Assembly (NCBI RefSeq): GCF_001667585.1
Contig: NZ_LZJZ01000083.1
Coordinates: 248,001-312,000 of the forward strand
DNA: 64,000 nt
Source: Mycobacterium sp. E2733
Lineage (GTDB): Bacteria; Actinomycetota; Actinomycetes; Mycobacteriales; Mycobacteriaceae
Reading direction: 5' to 3'
Below, one piece after another: positions 26,895 to 35,549 of this stretch (position 1 is its first letter; each line of letters begins with the position of its first letter). A program made the position numbers and the translations under genes. The notes under the pieces are model-generated. The model made no database searches. It was given only the letters and a program-made list of their open reading frames with translations, and had not been told where the DNA came from.

Positions 26895-27094
26895 GTCGCT
26901 ATCCAAACACGTCGCCCCGCCGGCCTCGCCTCGTTGCTGATGGGACCTTCGGCCGACGCATTGGGGACCTTCGACCGTCGAAGCGGCGGCCCGTGGGTGC
27001 GACCGTGGTGGATGCCGGGACACCCCGGTGGTCTGCCCGAAGTGCAGCAAGCCCATTTTTGGGCGAGGCCATCCGCAAGGGCCTGATTGACCCA

Positions 27095-27127
27095 CCGTCT
27101 TAAGACGGGGATCTGCCTTCGGGCAGA
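27095..27127 (-). terminator. Paired hairpins downstream of the SDR gene at 27137
   Basis: CCGTCTTAAGACGG (27095-27108) is a perfect 14-bp palindrome. TCTGCC and GGCAGA (27112-27127) form a 6-bp stem around a four-base TTCG loop. On the minus strand the second stem begins 10 bp after the SDR stop. This looks like a termination region; no U-tract is present. Confidence 0.45.
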
Positions 27128-27136
27128 CCCTTATGC

Positions 27137-27832
27137 TCACGGCATCGTTGGCAGCGCCTCGACCGGTCCCGACAGCGCCGCCTTGACGTATCGGGTGTCG
27201 TCGTCGGCCAACACCTCGGTGTCGTCGCGTTCGATGCCGTCGACGATCGCGCGCGCCACCTGGCGCGGATCGTTTTTGGGGGCGTCGAAGCCGGACGTCA
27301 TCTCGGTGTCGGTGAAGCTGAGGTGCGCGGTGACGGCCCGGGTGCCCTGCTTCTCGAGTTCGATCCGCAGCGAATTCGTCATCGACCACAACGCCGCCTT
27401 GGAATCTCCGTACCCGCCGGAGCCGGGCATCCAGGACAAGATCGAGGCGATGTCGACCAGGGCTCCACCGCCGTTGGCCGCCAGGATGGGCGCGAACTCC
27501 TTGGCGACCCGGAGCGCACCGAAGTAGTTCGTCTCGAACACCGCGCGCACTTCCTCGATGTCGCTCTCGAGCAGCTTCCGCGCGCCCAGGACACCCGCGT
27601 TGTTGATCACGATGTCTGCGTCCGGAGCCGAAACAGTCAGCGCCGCAACCGACTCCGGCTTGGTGACGTCCAACTCGACACTGACCACCCGGGGATCCGC
27701 GCTAGGCTTGGGCGTCCGCGCCGTGGCGTAGACCTTGGCCGCGCCGCGGCGCAACAACTCGTCCACGATGGTCTTGCCGAGCCCGCGCTGCCCGCCGGTG
27801 ACCACGACCGTCGATCCCTTGATGTTGACCAT
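27137..27832 (-). CDS. SDR family oxidoreductase
   Basis: The 231-residue short-chain dehydrogenase has the cofactor motif TGGQRGLG, NNAGVLG, the serine in IASILSW and catalytic YGDSK. It is short for the family and ends soon after the last helix. It is divergent from the CGNR regulator at 27918 across 85 bp, so the regulator may control it. Substrate unknown. Confidence 0.85.
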   Translation of the reverse strand: MVNIKGSTVVVTGGQRGLGKTIVDELLRRGAAKVYATARTPKPSADPRVVSVELDVTKPESVAALTVSAPDADIVINNAGVLGARKLLESDIEEVRAVFETNYFGALRVAKEFAPILAANGGGALVDIASILSWMPGSGGYGDSKAALWSMTNSLRIELEKQGTRAVTAHLSFTDTEMTSGFDAPKNDPRQVARAIVDGIERDDTEVLADDDTRYVKAALSGPVEALPTMP

Positions 27833-27882
27833 GACCCGTACTTTCTGACGTAGGTATTAAGAGTTTGGTTCTGTCACGATAA

Positions 27883-27911
27883 TTGACCCCAGAGACATAG
27901 TCAAGTAGCTT
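27883..27911 (+). promoter_or_regulatory. Promoter for a leaderless CGNR regulator message
   Basis: TTGACC (27883-27888) and TAGCTT (27906-27911) are separated by 17 bp and match sigma-70-type -35 and TANNNT -10 elements. The expected start of transcription, seven bases after the -10, is the A of the ATG at 27918. There is no Shine-Dalgarno site, which fits leaderless translation. TAGCT and AGCTA also form a small inverted repeat over 27906-27918 that could bind a regulator. Confidence 0.6.
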
Positions 27912-27917
27912 TTAGCT

Positions 27918-28520
27918 ATGTCCTCTGCATGGTCTGCGTCACAGCGGTACGGCATCACTTCGGCACCGGGAGGCCTGGGCTTGGTCCAGGACTTCCTGAA
28001 CACCAGGGGAATCGGCGACTACGGCCCGGACCTGCTCGCCGACACCGCGCTCGCGGGCGAGTGGGTCGCGGACGCGGTGCGCGCCTGGTCGGCCGCCCGA
28101 GGCATGGATGTGCGGGCGCCGGCGCTCGATGACGCGGACCTGGCCAAGCTGCGCGCCTTGCGCGCCAGGATCGATTCGCTCGTGGCCGGCGAGGCGCCCG
28201 GTGGAGGAAGTGCCGTCCCCGCAGCTCTCGTGGTGACCGACGCCGGTGAGGTGCGACTGGAGCCCAGCGGCACCGGCTGGCGCTGGCTAGCCTCGGCGCT
28301 GTGGGCCGAGATTCTGCTCAGCCAGCATGCCGATACCTGGCGACGCATCAAGCAGTGCCATAACCACCGCTGCGGGTCCACGTTCTACGACCGCTCCAAG
28401 AACAACAGTGGGGTGTGGCATGACGTCAAGACGTGCGGTAACGCCGCCAACCTGCGCGCTTCCCGGGCTCGACGACGCGAACGTGAGCGCGCGGGCGGCT
28501 CAACGGTTGCGCCACGGTAG
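27918..28520 (+). CDS. CGNR zinc-finger (ABATE domain) regulator
   Basis: The 200-residue protein has an N-terminal ABATE-type stress-ligand domain containing LVQDFLNTRG and a C-terminal CGNR zinc finger with CHNHRCGSTFYDRSKNNS and the defining KTCGNAANLRASRARRRERE. Family members are predicted DNA-binding regulators. The start has no RBS but sits exactly where a good promoter would start the transcript. It is divergent from the SDR at 27832. Confidence 0.88.
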   Translation: MSSAWSASQRYGITSAPGGLGLVQDFLNTRGIGDYGPDLLADTALAGEWVADAVRAWSAARGMDVRAPALDDADLAKLRALRARIDSLVAGEAPGGGSAVPAALVVTDAGEVRLEPSGTGWRWLASALWAEILLSQHADTWRRIKQCHNHRCGSTFYDRSKNNSGVWHDVKTCGNAANLRASRARRRERERAGGSTVAPR

Positions 28521-28862
28521 CCGGTAACGGTAATAGAACGCCTCGCCGCGCCGTCAGCAGCGCTCGACGCCCCTTTGCATGAGCGTCACGTTGGTGTGCG
28601 CCCGGCGTGGTGCGCTTCTCAGCACGGCCTGCCACGCGTCACAGGCGCGCGTCTTGAGCGGGGTCACCACATCGAGGCTGGTAGGGCTCTGGCTGATCCA
28701 GGACGGCAGTGTTGCCACGGTTGAGATCCTTCGTCTGTTCGGCCTGTGCGCCGACTCATTGAATTCGACCGCGGCCGCTTTACGGATGCGCCGCGCCGGG
28801 GTGAACGCCACGAAAAGCCGCATTGTGGTGCGACGCACACCCGCCGGAGTGCCGGTCATCCG
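28521..28862. other. 342-bp gap without a convincing gene
   Basis: Two overlapping open frames on opposite strands (28579-28899 plus, 28554-28859 minus) cover this gap. Neither has a recognisable domain or ribosome binding site, and the first overlaps the end of the next gene. No strong palindrome or promoter was found. It may hold a decayed gene. Confidence 0.5.
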
Positions 28863-29714
28863 TCACGCTCTGCCCGAACCCCTGAACCGTCGCAGGTAGC
28901 CCGGCAACCCGTGCGCCGGCGGCGCTTTCGGCCAATCGTCGGCCCGGAAATAGGCGTCGGTCCCGCCATCGACGAAGATGACGCTGCCGCAGAGAAATTC
29001 GGCCGACTCCGACAGCATGAAGCACATCCAGTCGGCCATGTGCCGCGCCTGACCGAAGCCACCGAGCGGTACCGGGAAAGACCGGACGGCCTTGGCCTGC
29101 CGCGGCGTCGCCAGCTGTTCCTGCAGCAACGGCGTCATGATGGCCCCCGGCGCCAGAACATTCATGCGCACACCCGAGCCCGCCCATTCCGGCAGCACCG
29201 CGTGCCGGCGCACCCAACGACTGACGGCGATCTTCGACGCCGCATACATCATCGTCGACGCGGCCGGACCGAACGGGCGCACCGACCGCAACGCCTTGTC
29301 GGCGTCATGGGCAAGCAGTGCCTTCACCGTCCGGCGCGGGACGAGCGGCACGGTCGTCGACGAGTTGCTCCCCACGACGACCACTTTCGCGCTTTCGGCC
29401 GCGGCCAGCGCCGGCCGCCAGGCGACGAGCGGTTCGATGACGCCGAAATAGTTGACCTGGCCGATCTGGCGCAGCCGATCGCGACCGGGGCTGGGCCCGA
29501 GGCCCGCGGCCAGCACCGCACCGTCGAGTGTGCCGCCCGCGGCCGTGAGCACTCGGTCGGCGGCCTCTTTGCGTCCGTGCGGCGTAGACAGGTCGGCGAC
29601 GATATCGGCGTCTTTGATGTCAACGCCGATCACGGTGTGCCCGTCGGCCTTGAGCCGCTGCGCGGTCTCGTGGCCCATTCCCGAAGCCGATCCGGTGACC
29701 GCATAAGTGCCCAT
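28863..29714 (-). CDS. 3-alpha-HSD-like SDR family oxidoreductase
   Basis: The 283-residue short-chain dehydrogenase has the cofactor motif TGSASGMG, then VIGVDIKDADIVADLST, which resembles the 3-alpha-hydroxysteroid/coniferyl-alcohol dehydrogenase group. The catalytic serine lies in VVVGSNSS and Tyr/Lys in YAASK; the C-terminus contains GSVIFVDGGTDA. A steroid or aromatic alcohol substrate is plausible, but only by family resemblance. It is divergent from the thioesterase at 29756 across 41 bp. Confidence 0.82.
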   Translation of the reverse strand: MGTYAVTGSASGMGHETAQRLKADGHTVIGVDIKDADIVADLSTPHGRKEAADRVLTAAGGTLDGAVLAAGLGPSPGRDRLRQIGQVNYFGVIEPLVAWRPALAAAESAKVVVVGSNSSTTVPLVPRRTVKALLAHDADKALRSVRPFGPAASTMMYAASKIAVSRWVRRHAVLPEWAGSGVRMNVLAPGAIMTPLLQEQLATPRQAKAVRSFPVPLGGFGQARHMADWMCFMLSESAEFLCGSVIFVDGGTDAYFRADDWPKAPPAHGLPGYLRRFRGSGRA

Positions 29715-29755
29715 CGCTCCGTTCTTACCAGTCGCCGTCCTGTTAGGTTGCCGGG

Positions 29756-30370
29756 ATGCCTGACCAAACGCCCTGCATCGACCTCAGCCGGCTCGAATCC
29801 GTCTACGCGCCGCTGGCCGACTCGATCCGCCGGCTCATCGACATCAGCATCCGGACCGAAGCGGAACCGGCGGCGGTGGCGGCGGCGCAGGCCAAGATCG
29901 ACGCGGCCGCAGCGGAATTGAGCGAGGCGGCGCCGCCGGGGCCCGTCGGCGTGCACTACCTGCCCGACGGCCAGACCGTCGCGTGGGGCAACGCGGTGGT
30001 CGGTGTGCGGAACCCGGTGGCACCGCCGTTGGTGGTCCACCACGAGCCCGATGGCGTGGTGTGGTCGGAGTTCACCCTGGGTGCGGCCTACGAAGGACCG
30101 CCGGGCCACGTGCACGGCGGAATCTGCGCGCTGGTGCTCGACCATGTGCTCGGCGCGACGGCGCACCGGCCCGGCCGGCCCGCCTACACCGGCACCCTCA
30201 CCCTGCGCTACCGGCGCCGAACCGCACTGGAGCGGCCGCTGCGCGTGCAGGCGCATGTCGAGCGCACCGAGGGCGTCAAGACGTTCGCCGTTGGTCACCT
30301 GGCCGATGAGGACGGCGTCACGGTCGAAGCGGAAGGCATTTTCATCCACCCCAGGCAGTCGCCGGCCTGA
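29756..30370 (+). CDS. PaaI-like hotdog-fold thioesterase
   Basis: The 204-residue protein has an N-terminal helical extension and a hotdog domain with GPPGHVHGGICALVLDHVLG, the characteristic HGG turn and long central helix, followed by strands GTLTLRYRRRTALERPL. It probably hydrolyses an acyl-CoA. Its stop and that of the convergent DUF2127 gene are only 2 bp apart. Confidence 0.82.
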   Translation: MPDQTPCIDLSRLESVYAPLADSIRRLIDISIRTEAEPAAVAAAQAKIDAAAAELSEAAPPGPVGVHYLPDGQTVAWGNAVVGVRNPVAPPLVVHHEPDGVVWSEFTLGAAYEGPPGHVHGGICALVLDHVLGATAHRPGRPAYTGTLTLRYRRRTALERPLRVQAHVERTEGVKTFAVGHLADEDGVTVEAEGIFIHPRQSPA

Positions 30371-30372
30371 AG

Positions 30373-31137
30373 TCAGGCCTTGGCGGCGGCCTTCTCGACA
30401 TCGAGCAGCTGCTCGCCGCGCCGTTCCTCGTCGTAGGCTTCGCGGCCGCCGCGCAACCCGAACAGACGTTTCGAGAACAGCAGATAGATCACGGCGGCCA
30501 CGTTGATGGCGAAGGTGACCAGCCGGGTCATCGTGATGCCCTTGGCCAGGTCGTGAATCTCCAGGGGCAAGAACACCGAGGTGGCTATCACCGCGAAGTA
30601 CTCGCCCCAGCGTTTCAGCAGCCACAGGCCGACGCCTTCGACGACCTCCACCAGCGCATAGGCCGCCAGCATCAAGGTCAGCAAGGCCAGGGTGGATGGC
30701 TTGGCGGCCAACGCCTTTTCCAGCTCGTGCACGATGGTCATCTGATCGACCTTGAATCCCGCGGCGCGAAAGACGGGCAGGTCGCGCTCGAGGGTCGCCT
30801 GGATGGCACCGCGCGCACCGCGAAACTTCCACACCGCATACGCGGCGAGCGCGATCACCACGGCCCGGAACAGGCGCTCCACGGCGAGCGTCCGGATGAT
30901 GATGGCCTGGCGTAAAGCCTTGCCGCGCATGATCATCGGCGCGTCTTCGGCGCGCCCTCGCCCGTGCGGCTCGCCGACGGTGAATTCACCGCAGCGCAGG
31001 CAGCGCCACGCTTCACCGAGGCCGGTGCTGCCGCTCAACCGGGCTGCTAGTTCCTCCTCGTCGGGCGCGTAGGTGGCGTGTCCCGCGATTGCACAGGTGA
31101 CCAACTCCCACCGGTTGCCGCCCTGATCTTTGCGCAT
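30373..31137 (-). CDS. DUF2127 family membrane protein
   Basis: The 254-residue protein has an N-terminal cytoplasmic segment with a CLRCG motif (the only clear cysteine pair) followed by a membrane part with about four hydrophobic helices. Recognisable segments are FRAVVIALAAYAVWKF, LLTLMLAAYALVEVVEGVGL, WGEYFAVIATSVFLPLEI and TFAINVAAVIYLLF, matching the DUF2127 pattern. The function of the family is unknown. Confidence 0.8.
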   Translation of the reverse strand: MRKDQGGNRWELVTCAIAGHATYAPDEEELAARLSGSTGLGEAWRCLRCGEFTVGEPHGRGRAEDAPMIMRGKALRQAIIIRTLAVERLFRAVVIALAAYAVWKFRGARGAIQATLERDLPVFRAAGFKVDQMTIVHELEKALAAKPSTLALLTLMLAAYALVEVVEGVGLWLLKRWGEYFAVIATSVFLPLEIHDLAKGITMTRLVTFAINVAAVIYLLFSKRLFGLRGGREAYDEERRGEQLLDVEKAAAKA

Positions 31138-31189
31138 GGCCGATCATCGACCGCGGGCAGCGGGCCACGCAAGGGGGCGACGGCGCGCG

Positions 31190-32596
31190 TCAGAACCGGG
31201 GCTTGGTGCGCGGCCGTCGGGCGGTGGGGCTCGCCGCGCCCAACAGGCCGGTGAGTTCGGCGACGGGAATCGCGTCGAGGTGGTCGACGGCCGCGACGAT
31301 CTCCGCGCGCAGACCTTCGTCACAGAAGGCTTCGGCCAGCCAATGAAACTTCTCCGCGACGCGTTCCCATGACATGGGCCGGGTCGGTGATCCCTCGTAA
31401 TCGGCCTGCTCGCGGTCGAATTCCCGCCCGTCCCGGGTCACCAGGTGCACCCGCGCCGCCGTGCGCTGGGGATAGCCAGCTGTCAAGTCGGCGGCCGGCT
31501 TGACGTCGACGCGCGTCAAGAGGTCCTGCACGTCGGCGCGCAGAACCCGTTTGGTTTCCAGTTGTTCGGGACCCACCCCGCCGTCGAGCAGCGCCACCGC
31601 GCTCAGATATTTGAGGTTGTAGTCGGCCTGCTCCTTGGTGCGCGGATCGTCCTTTGCGCCGTACGCTCCCCCGCCGGCGAAGTCATACGCGCCCTGAAAT
31701 ACCTCGAGGGTCGCCCGTGCGACGTCGTCCCCGCGCAAGTCGTTCTCGGTGCGCAGGGCCAAGATCGCATCGATCACGACCTGCCCGTGGATGAGCGCGC
31801 AGTACTGCTTCAGATAGGTCTGTTCGATGCAGGTCAGCCCGCGGTCGGTGGTCGTGAGGTCGATCGGCTGATCGAAGAGCTGCACCAGACCGTGCGGGCC
31901 CTCGAACAACGACCTGGGCCCGGTGACGCCGCGGGCGGCCAGCATGGTCGCGTACACGCCGCGCATGCCGGTGCTGGCCGGTGAGATGCCCTTCCAGTTC
32001 GAGACCGGCTCGGCGTGCACCGTCGCCAGCGATACGTTGTCGGTCGCGGCGGCGGCGATGGCGTTCGCGGTCTGTTCGACGCCGAGCCCGAGCAGCTTCG
32101 CGGTGCCTGCCGCCACCGACATCGACAGCTGCAGCGCGTGATTGAGTCCGCGCGCCATGACAGGCACCTGCGCGCTGAACCGGCATTGCACCTCGTAGGC
32201 GACGGCCAGCGCCAGCAGGAAGTCGGCCCCGCTGGCGCCCGTGTGCTCGGCAACGGCCAAGACGGCGCCGAAGTTGTCGGCGGGATGACACAGCCCTCCG
32301 ACCGCCAGGTAGGTGTCCAGCAGATCGGGGTAACGCACCAGCACCGCGTTGAAGAACGCGGCCTGGTCGACCGACGCCCGTCCGCCGCCCACCAGTGTCG
32401 CGGTGGGCGCACCGCTGAACTGGGCGGTGTGTTCGCGAATCGGTGCGACGAGCTGACCGTCCAGGGAACCGACGGCGCAGGCGATGCTGTCCAGCACATT
32501 GCGTTTCATCAGCGCGAGCGGACGTCCGGTCAGGTCGGCCCACTGCGCGTCGACGACGAAGTCGGCCAGTTCGTCCACAACGTAGTTCTCTGCCAT
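31190..32596 (-). CDS. MmgE/PrpD family protein
   Basis: The 468-residue protein belongs to the MmgE/PrpD family, named after 2-methylcitrate dehydratase and related lyases and isomerases. It shows the all-helical N-terminal domain with LDSIACAVGSL and HPADNFGAVLAVAEH, plus WKGISPASTGMRGVYATMLAARGVTGP and a C-terminal domain ending in basic residues. It is the last gene of a minus-strand run behind the LysR and IclR genes, which may control it. The true substrate is uncertain because no prpC or prpB gene is nearby. Confidence 0.88.
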   Translation of the reverse strand: MAENYVVDELADFVVDAQWADLTGRPLALMKRNVLDSIACAVGSLDGQLVAPIREHTAQFSGAPTATLVGGGRASVDQAAFFNAVLVRYPDLLDTYLAVGGLCHPADNFGAVLAVAEHTGASGADFLLALAVAYEVQCRFSAQVPVMARGLNHALQLSMSVAAGTAKLLGLGVEQTANAIAAAATDNVSLATVHAEPVSNWKGISPASTGMRGVYATMLAARGVTGPRSLFEGPHGLVQLFDQPIDLTTTDRGLTCIEQTYLKQYCALIHGQVVIDAILALRTENDLRGDDVARATLEVFQGAYDFAGGGAYGAKDDPRTKEQADYNLKYLSAVALLDGGVGPEQLETKRVLRADVQDLLTRVDVKPAADLTAGYPQRTAARVHLVTRDGREFDREQADYEGSPTRPMSWERVAEKFHWLAEAFCDEGLRAEIVAAVDHLDAIPVAELTGLLGAASPTARRPRTKPRF

Positions 32597-32689
32597 GCCT
32601 TTTCGCCTTCCGCCCAGCTTGTATTCACTGAAGCGCAGCGCCGGCTTGCCGTCCAGGACCGTTCTCTTACCAGTGCTCGATGAGACTTC

Positions 32690-33619
32690 TCACCGCAGGT
32701 GGGGGTCGTCGGCCGGGGCCCACCACGGACCGTCGGGAGGGGTCGGCCAATCGCGGCTGCGCGCCACCGCCAGCAGCGCTTCCACGGCGGCGCGCACGCT
32801 GGCGCGGTCGTCGTCGCGGCGGTGCAGCAGCGACCACGTCCACAGCGGCACCGGTTCGGCGACCGGACGCTGACCCAAGCTGGGCGGGAGCGCCGCGGTG
32901 TGGCGCTTGGGTGACGCGAGCACCGCCGCACCCACCCTGCGCACGTGCGCGTAGAACGCGTCGCCGGTGATGCCGCCGTCGTCGATTTGCACGACGCGGG
33001 CGCCGACGTAAGCGGCGAACTCCTTGGCGTACCGGTTCCACGACGACCATGCCGACTCGTCCGCGTCGATGAGCACGCTGACCCGTTGTGCGGCAATGGG
33101 TTCCGTGGAACCGATACCGGGAACAACCGCGTGCAGCGGCTCGGTTCGCAGCAGGTGCGCCGTCAGGCCGCGCTCCTCGACCTGGCCGGCGGTGACCCAC
33201 GCCAGCGCGACGTCGAGGGTTCCCTCGGCCACGCGGTCGGCCTGCGCGTGCGACGGCAGCACCCATTCGTCGAGGCGCACATCCGCGGTGGACCCCACCA
33301 TCGCGGTGAGGTCCTCCGGCAGCCAGCTGACGTAACCCAGGCGCACCGGCGTGCCGCGCGCGGCGGCCTGCCGCAGCCGGTGCTTGGCATCGTCGGCCAG
33401 AGACAGGATTCGGCGCGCGTCCGGAAGGAAGGTGCGTCCGGCCTCGGTCAGCCGAACGCTCCGCCGATCCCGGACGAACAGGTCGGCGCCCAGCTCGCGC
33501 TCCAGCGAGATGATCTGTTGCGACAGGGCCGGTCCGGAGATGTGGACGCGTCGCGCGGCGCGGCCGAAGTGCAACTCCTCTGCGACGGCCACGAAGTAGC
33601 GCAACTGCCGCAGTTCCAT
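32690..33619 (-). CDS. LysR family transcriptional regulator
   Basis: The 309-residue protein has the LysR N-terminal helix-turn-helix (MELRQLRYFVAVAEELHFGR then RVHISGPALSQQIISLERE) and a shortened two-lobed effector domain. It starts 9 bp after the IclR gene ends and lies 93 bp before the MmgE/PrpD gene on the same strand. Two regulators of different families in one run is unusual. Confidence 0.92.
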   Translation of the reverse strand: MELRQLRYFVAVAEELHFGRAARRVHISGPALSQQIISLERELGADLFVRDRRSVRLTEAGRTFLPDARRILSLADDAKHRLRQAAARGTPVRLGYVSWLPEDLTAMVGSTADVRLDEWVLPSHAQADRVAEGTLDVALAWVTAGQVEERGLTAHLLRTEPLHAVVPGIGSTEPIAAQRVSVLIDADESAWSSWNRYAKEFAAYVGARVVQIDDGGITGDAFYAHVRRVGAAVLASPKRHTAALPPSLGQRPVAEPVPLWTWSLLHRRDDDRASVRAAVEALLAVARSRDWPTPPDGPWWAPADDPHLR

Positions 33620-33628
33620 ACGCCGAGC

Positions 33629-34546
33629 CTAGACGGCGCGATCGGCCGCACCCGGGCGCGGCGGGGGCAGGCTGATCGCCGTCGTTTCGTCGGTCAGTCG
33701 TTTACCGATGACCCGGATCTGCCGCGCCGACAGCGGGCACAGCGGATGCATGGCCACCATCAGGTTTACGCGTCCGTCCTCGAAAACCGGTGCGGCGATG
33801 GTCACCACCGGTTGCTTACGCCGCCCCGGGCTGTCGTCGGAGAGGAAGCCGATGGTGGTGAATTCGACGAGCAACTGATCCATGATGTGCCGCACCGGCG
33901 TTGGCATCTCGTCGCTGTCCAGCGTGCCGACCACCTGCACCGCCTGGGCCAGCGCGGGCGTCGTCCAGTCGACGTCGAAGCCGCGCTCGCGCGTGTGCTC
34001 CAGCACCTGTTCGAGCCGCCGGTTGCGATCGGGATTGTTGCCCGCACCGCGGCGGATCCAAGCGCGTCGTTCCTCCTCGTCGTCCCACGCGGCCAGCGCC
34101 ACCCCGAAGGGCGGGGCGTAAGGAATGCGATCGCCCGGAATGCCGGACGGCTGGGTGGCAGGCTCGCCCTCAAAAGCGGTTACCACCAACGAATCTCCGA
34201 AACGTTCGACCACGGAGCAGGCATAGCCGACCTCACGGGACAACCGCAGCGCCGCGGAACGGGCCGCGTGCGCGAGCGGCCGGGCGGTGTCCGTTCGCGC
34301 CGCCACGACGGCCAACGCGGGGCCGAGAGTGAAGGTTTTGGCGACCGGATCGCGGCTGGCCCACCCCCGGTCGCATAGCGTCTTCAGAATCGCGTGTGCC
34401 GTCGCCTGCGTGAGGTCGAGCTCGCGAACGATGTCGGAGAACCGCAGCCGCGCATTACCGGACCGGGCCAGGAGCTCGACGACGTCGAGCACCCGGGCGG
34501 TCGGCGCAGACGTCGATCCGCGAATGGCTTGACTCCTCTGCCACAC
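33629..34546 (-). CDS. IclR family transcriptional regulator
   Basis: The 305-residue protein has an IclR-type winged helix at about residues 15-70 (VLDVVELLARSGNARLRFSD then LDLTQATAHAILKTLCDRG) and a GAF-like effector domain. The GTG start faces the truncated alcohol dehydrogenase at 34607 across a 60-bp AT-rich gap that must hold both promoters. The dehydrogenase was probably its original target. Confidence 0.88.
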   Translation of the reverse strand: MWQRSQAIRGSTSAPTARVLDVVELLARSGNARLRFSDIVRELDLTQATAHAILKTLCDRGWASRDPVAKTFTLGPALAVVAARTDTARPLAHAARSAALRLSREVGYACSVVERFGDSLVVTAFEGEPATQPSGIPGDRIPYAPPFGVALAAWDDEEERRAWIRRGAGNNPDRNRRLEQVLEHTRERGFDVDWTTPALAQAVQVVGTLDSDEMPTPVRHIMDQLLVEFTTIGFLSDDSPGRRKQPVVTIAAPVFEDGRVNLMVAMHPLCPLSARQIRVIGKRLTDETTAISLPPPRPGAADRAV

Positions 34547-34606
34547 GATTTAGGGTGAGACGAACATTTTCGAGATCCTATATCGATTATTCGAGAAGGT
34601 AACGCA

Positions 34607-35281
34607 TTGCGCGCTATGGTGCCGAGGGACGGCCGGCTCCAGGTCCGCGAGACGCCGGACCCCGAAACGGGACCGGGTGAGCTGTTGCTGCGCACGCTGA
34701 GCACCGCGATCTGCGAGTCCGACGTGCATTTCATGGACCATCCGGAGCTCGCCGTCGACGATCCGACCGGTTGCTCGCTGTACGACATCGACCGCGACAT
34801 CGTGCTCGGTCACGAGTTCGTCGGCGAGGTCGTCGGCCACGGACCCGGCTGCACCGATCAGTTCGCGGTCGGTGCGCACGTGACGGCCATGCCGGTGCGC
34901 CTTGTCGACGGCGGCGCCGGCGGGATGCGGATCATCGGCCAGCATCCCGAGGCGCAGGGCAGTTTCGCTGAGCTGCTGGTGGTTTCGGAGGTCGCGGCCA
35001 AGCCGGTCCCGGGCGACGTTTCCGGTGATGCCGTCGCATTGACCGACGCGTTCACCGTCGGTGAGTTCTACGTTCGGTCGGCAGGGATGCAGCCGGGTGA
35101 GGTCGCCATCGTGATCGGGCAAGACCGATACGCCCGCGTTGCGACAACTCGAGCACAGCCGCGGTCAGATCGGTTCCCTCGACGAGGTGCCGCCGAACGA
35201 ATGCTCGCGTCGCTAACCCGCAACCAGGCCGTCGAACTGTTCGCCCAAGCCGTGGCAGCGGCCATGGGTCCGGATAATTAG
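34607..35281 (+). pseudogene. Truncated zinc-binding alcohol dehydrogenase
   Basis: The first 170 residues are a medium-chain dehydrogenase catalytic domain: AICESDVHFM, the conserved GHEFVGEVVG and a ligand-side GSFAELLVV. It ends at GEVAIVIG, exactly where the cofactor-binding GxGxxG should follow. From about 35118 the frame instead encodes some 50 unrelated residues ending AVAAAMGPDN. The cofactor domain is absent, since family members have about 340-380 residues. The TTG start has AGAAGG 7 bp upstream. It is likely inactive, created by a deletion or insertion. Confidence 0.7.
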
Positions 35282-35549
35282 GTGGAACCTCTGCCTCTCG
35301 CGGCGCGTCGTACTGCGTAGGGGGCGATTGGCGAACTGAAAGGTTTGCCAAACTTCGGGATCAGGACACCCTAACTTTCGCACCGTGCCCCAGTTAGCCA
35401 GCAAAGATGCGTCTGGGCACGAGGCCGCTCCGGCAATGAGCGACGTTGCTGGCGACGAGCTTCGCGAGTAACTTGGGTAATCGTTCGGCACGGCTACGCC
35501 ATCCGGAGTGGCCGCCTCAGTCGCCACCCCTCCGTATCGAAGGATGACG
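35282..35549 (+). promoter_or_regulatory. Non-coding leader of the cation exchanger with inverted repeats
   Basis: No gene is supported here. GTTTGCCAAAC (35343-35353) is an inverted repeat. GTGCCCCAG (35385-35393) pairs with CTGGGCAC (35413-35420) with one bulge, followed by GCCG-ctc-CGGC (35424-35434). The stems could be part of a structured 5' leader for the exchanger gene, but no known riboswitch was recognised. Confidence 0.35.

Noticed and set aside
26941-27078. Short plus-strand frame with a CPKC pair that looks like a zinc-finger fragment
   Set aside because: It follows a stop and has no start codon until two codons before the CPKC pair; it may be a relic but cannot be called a gene.
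28554-28899. Opposing 101- and 106-codon frames in the gap after the CGNR gene
   Set aside because: No RBS, no domain, and they overlap each other; kept only as an unexplained gap.
35052-35351. 99-codon minus-strand frame over the dehydrogenase scar
   Set aside because: Part of it is antisense to the dehydrogenase fragment and no family is recognisable; it could contain a remnant, but the evidence is too thin.
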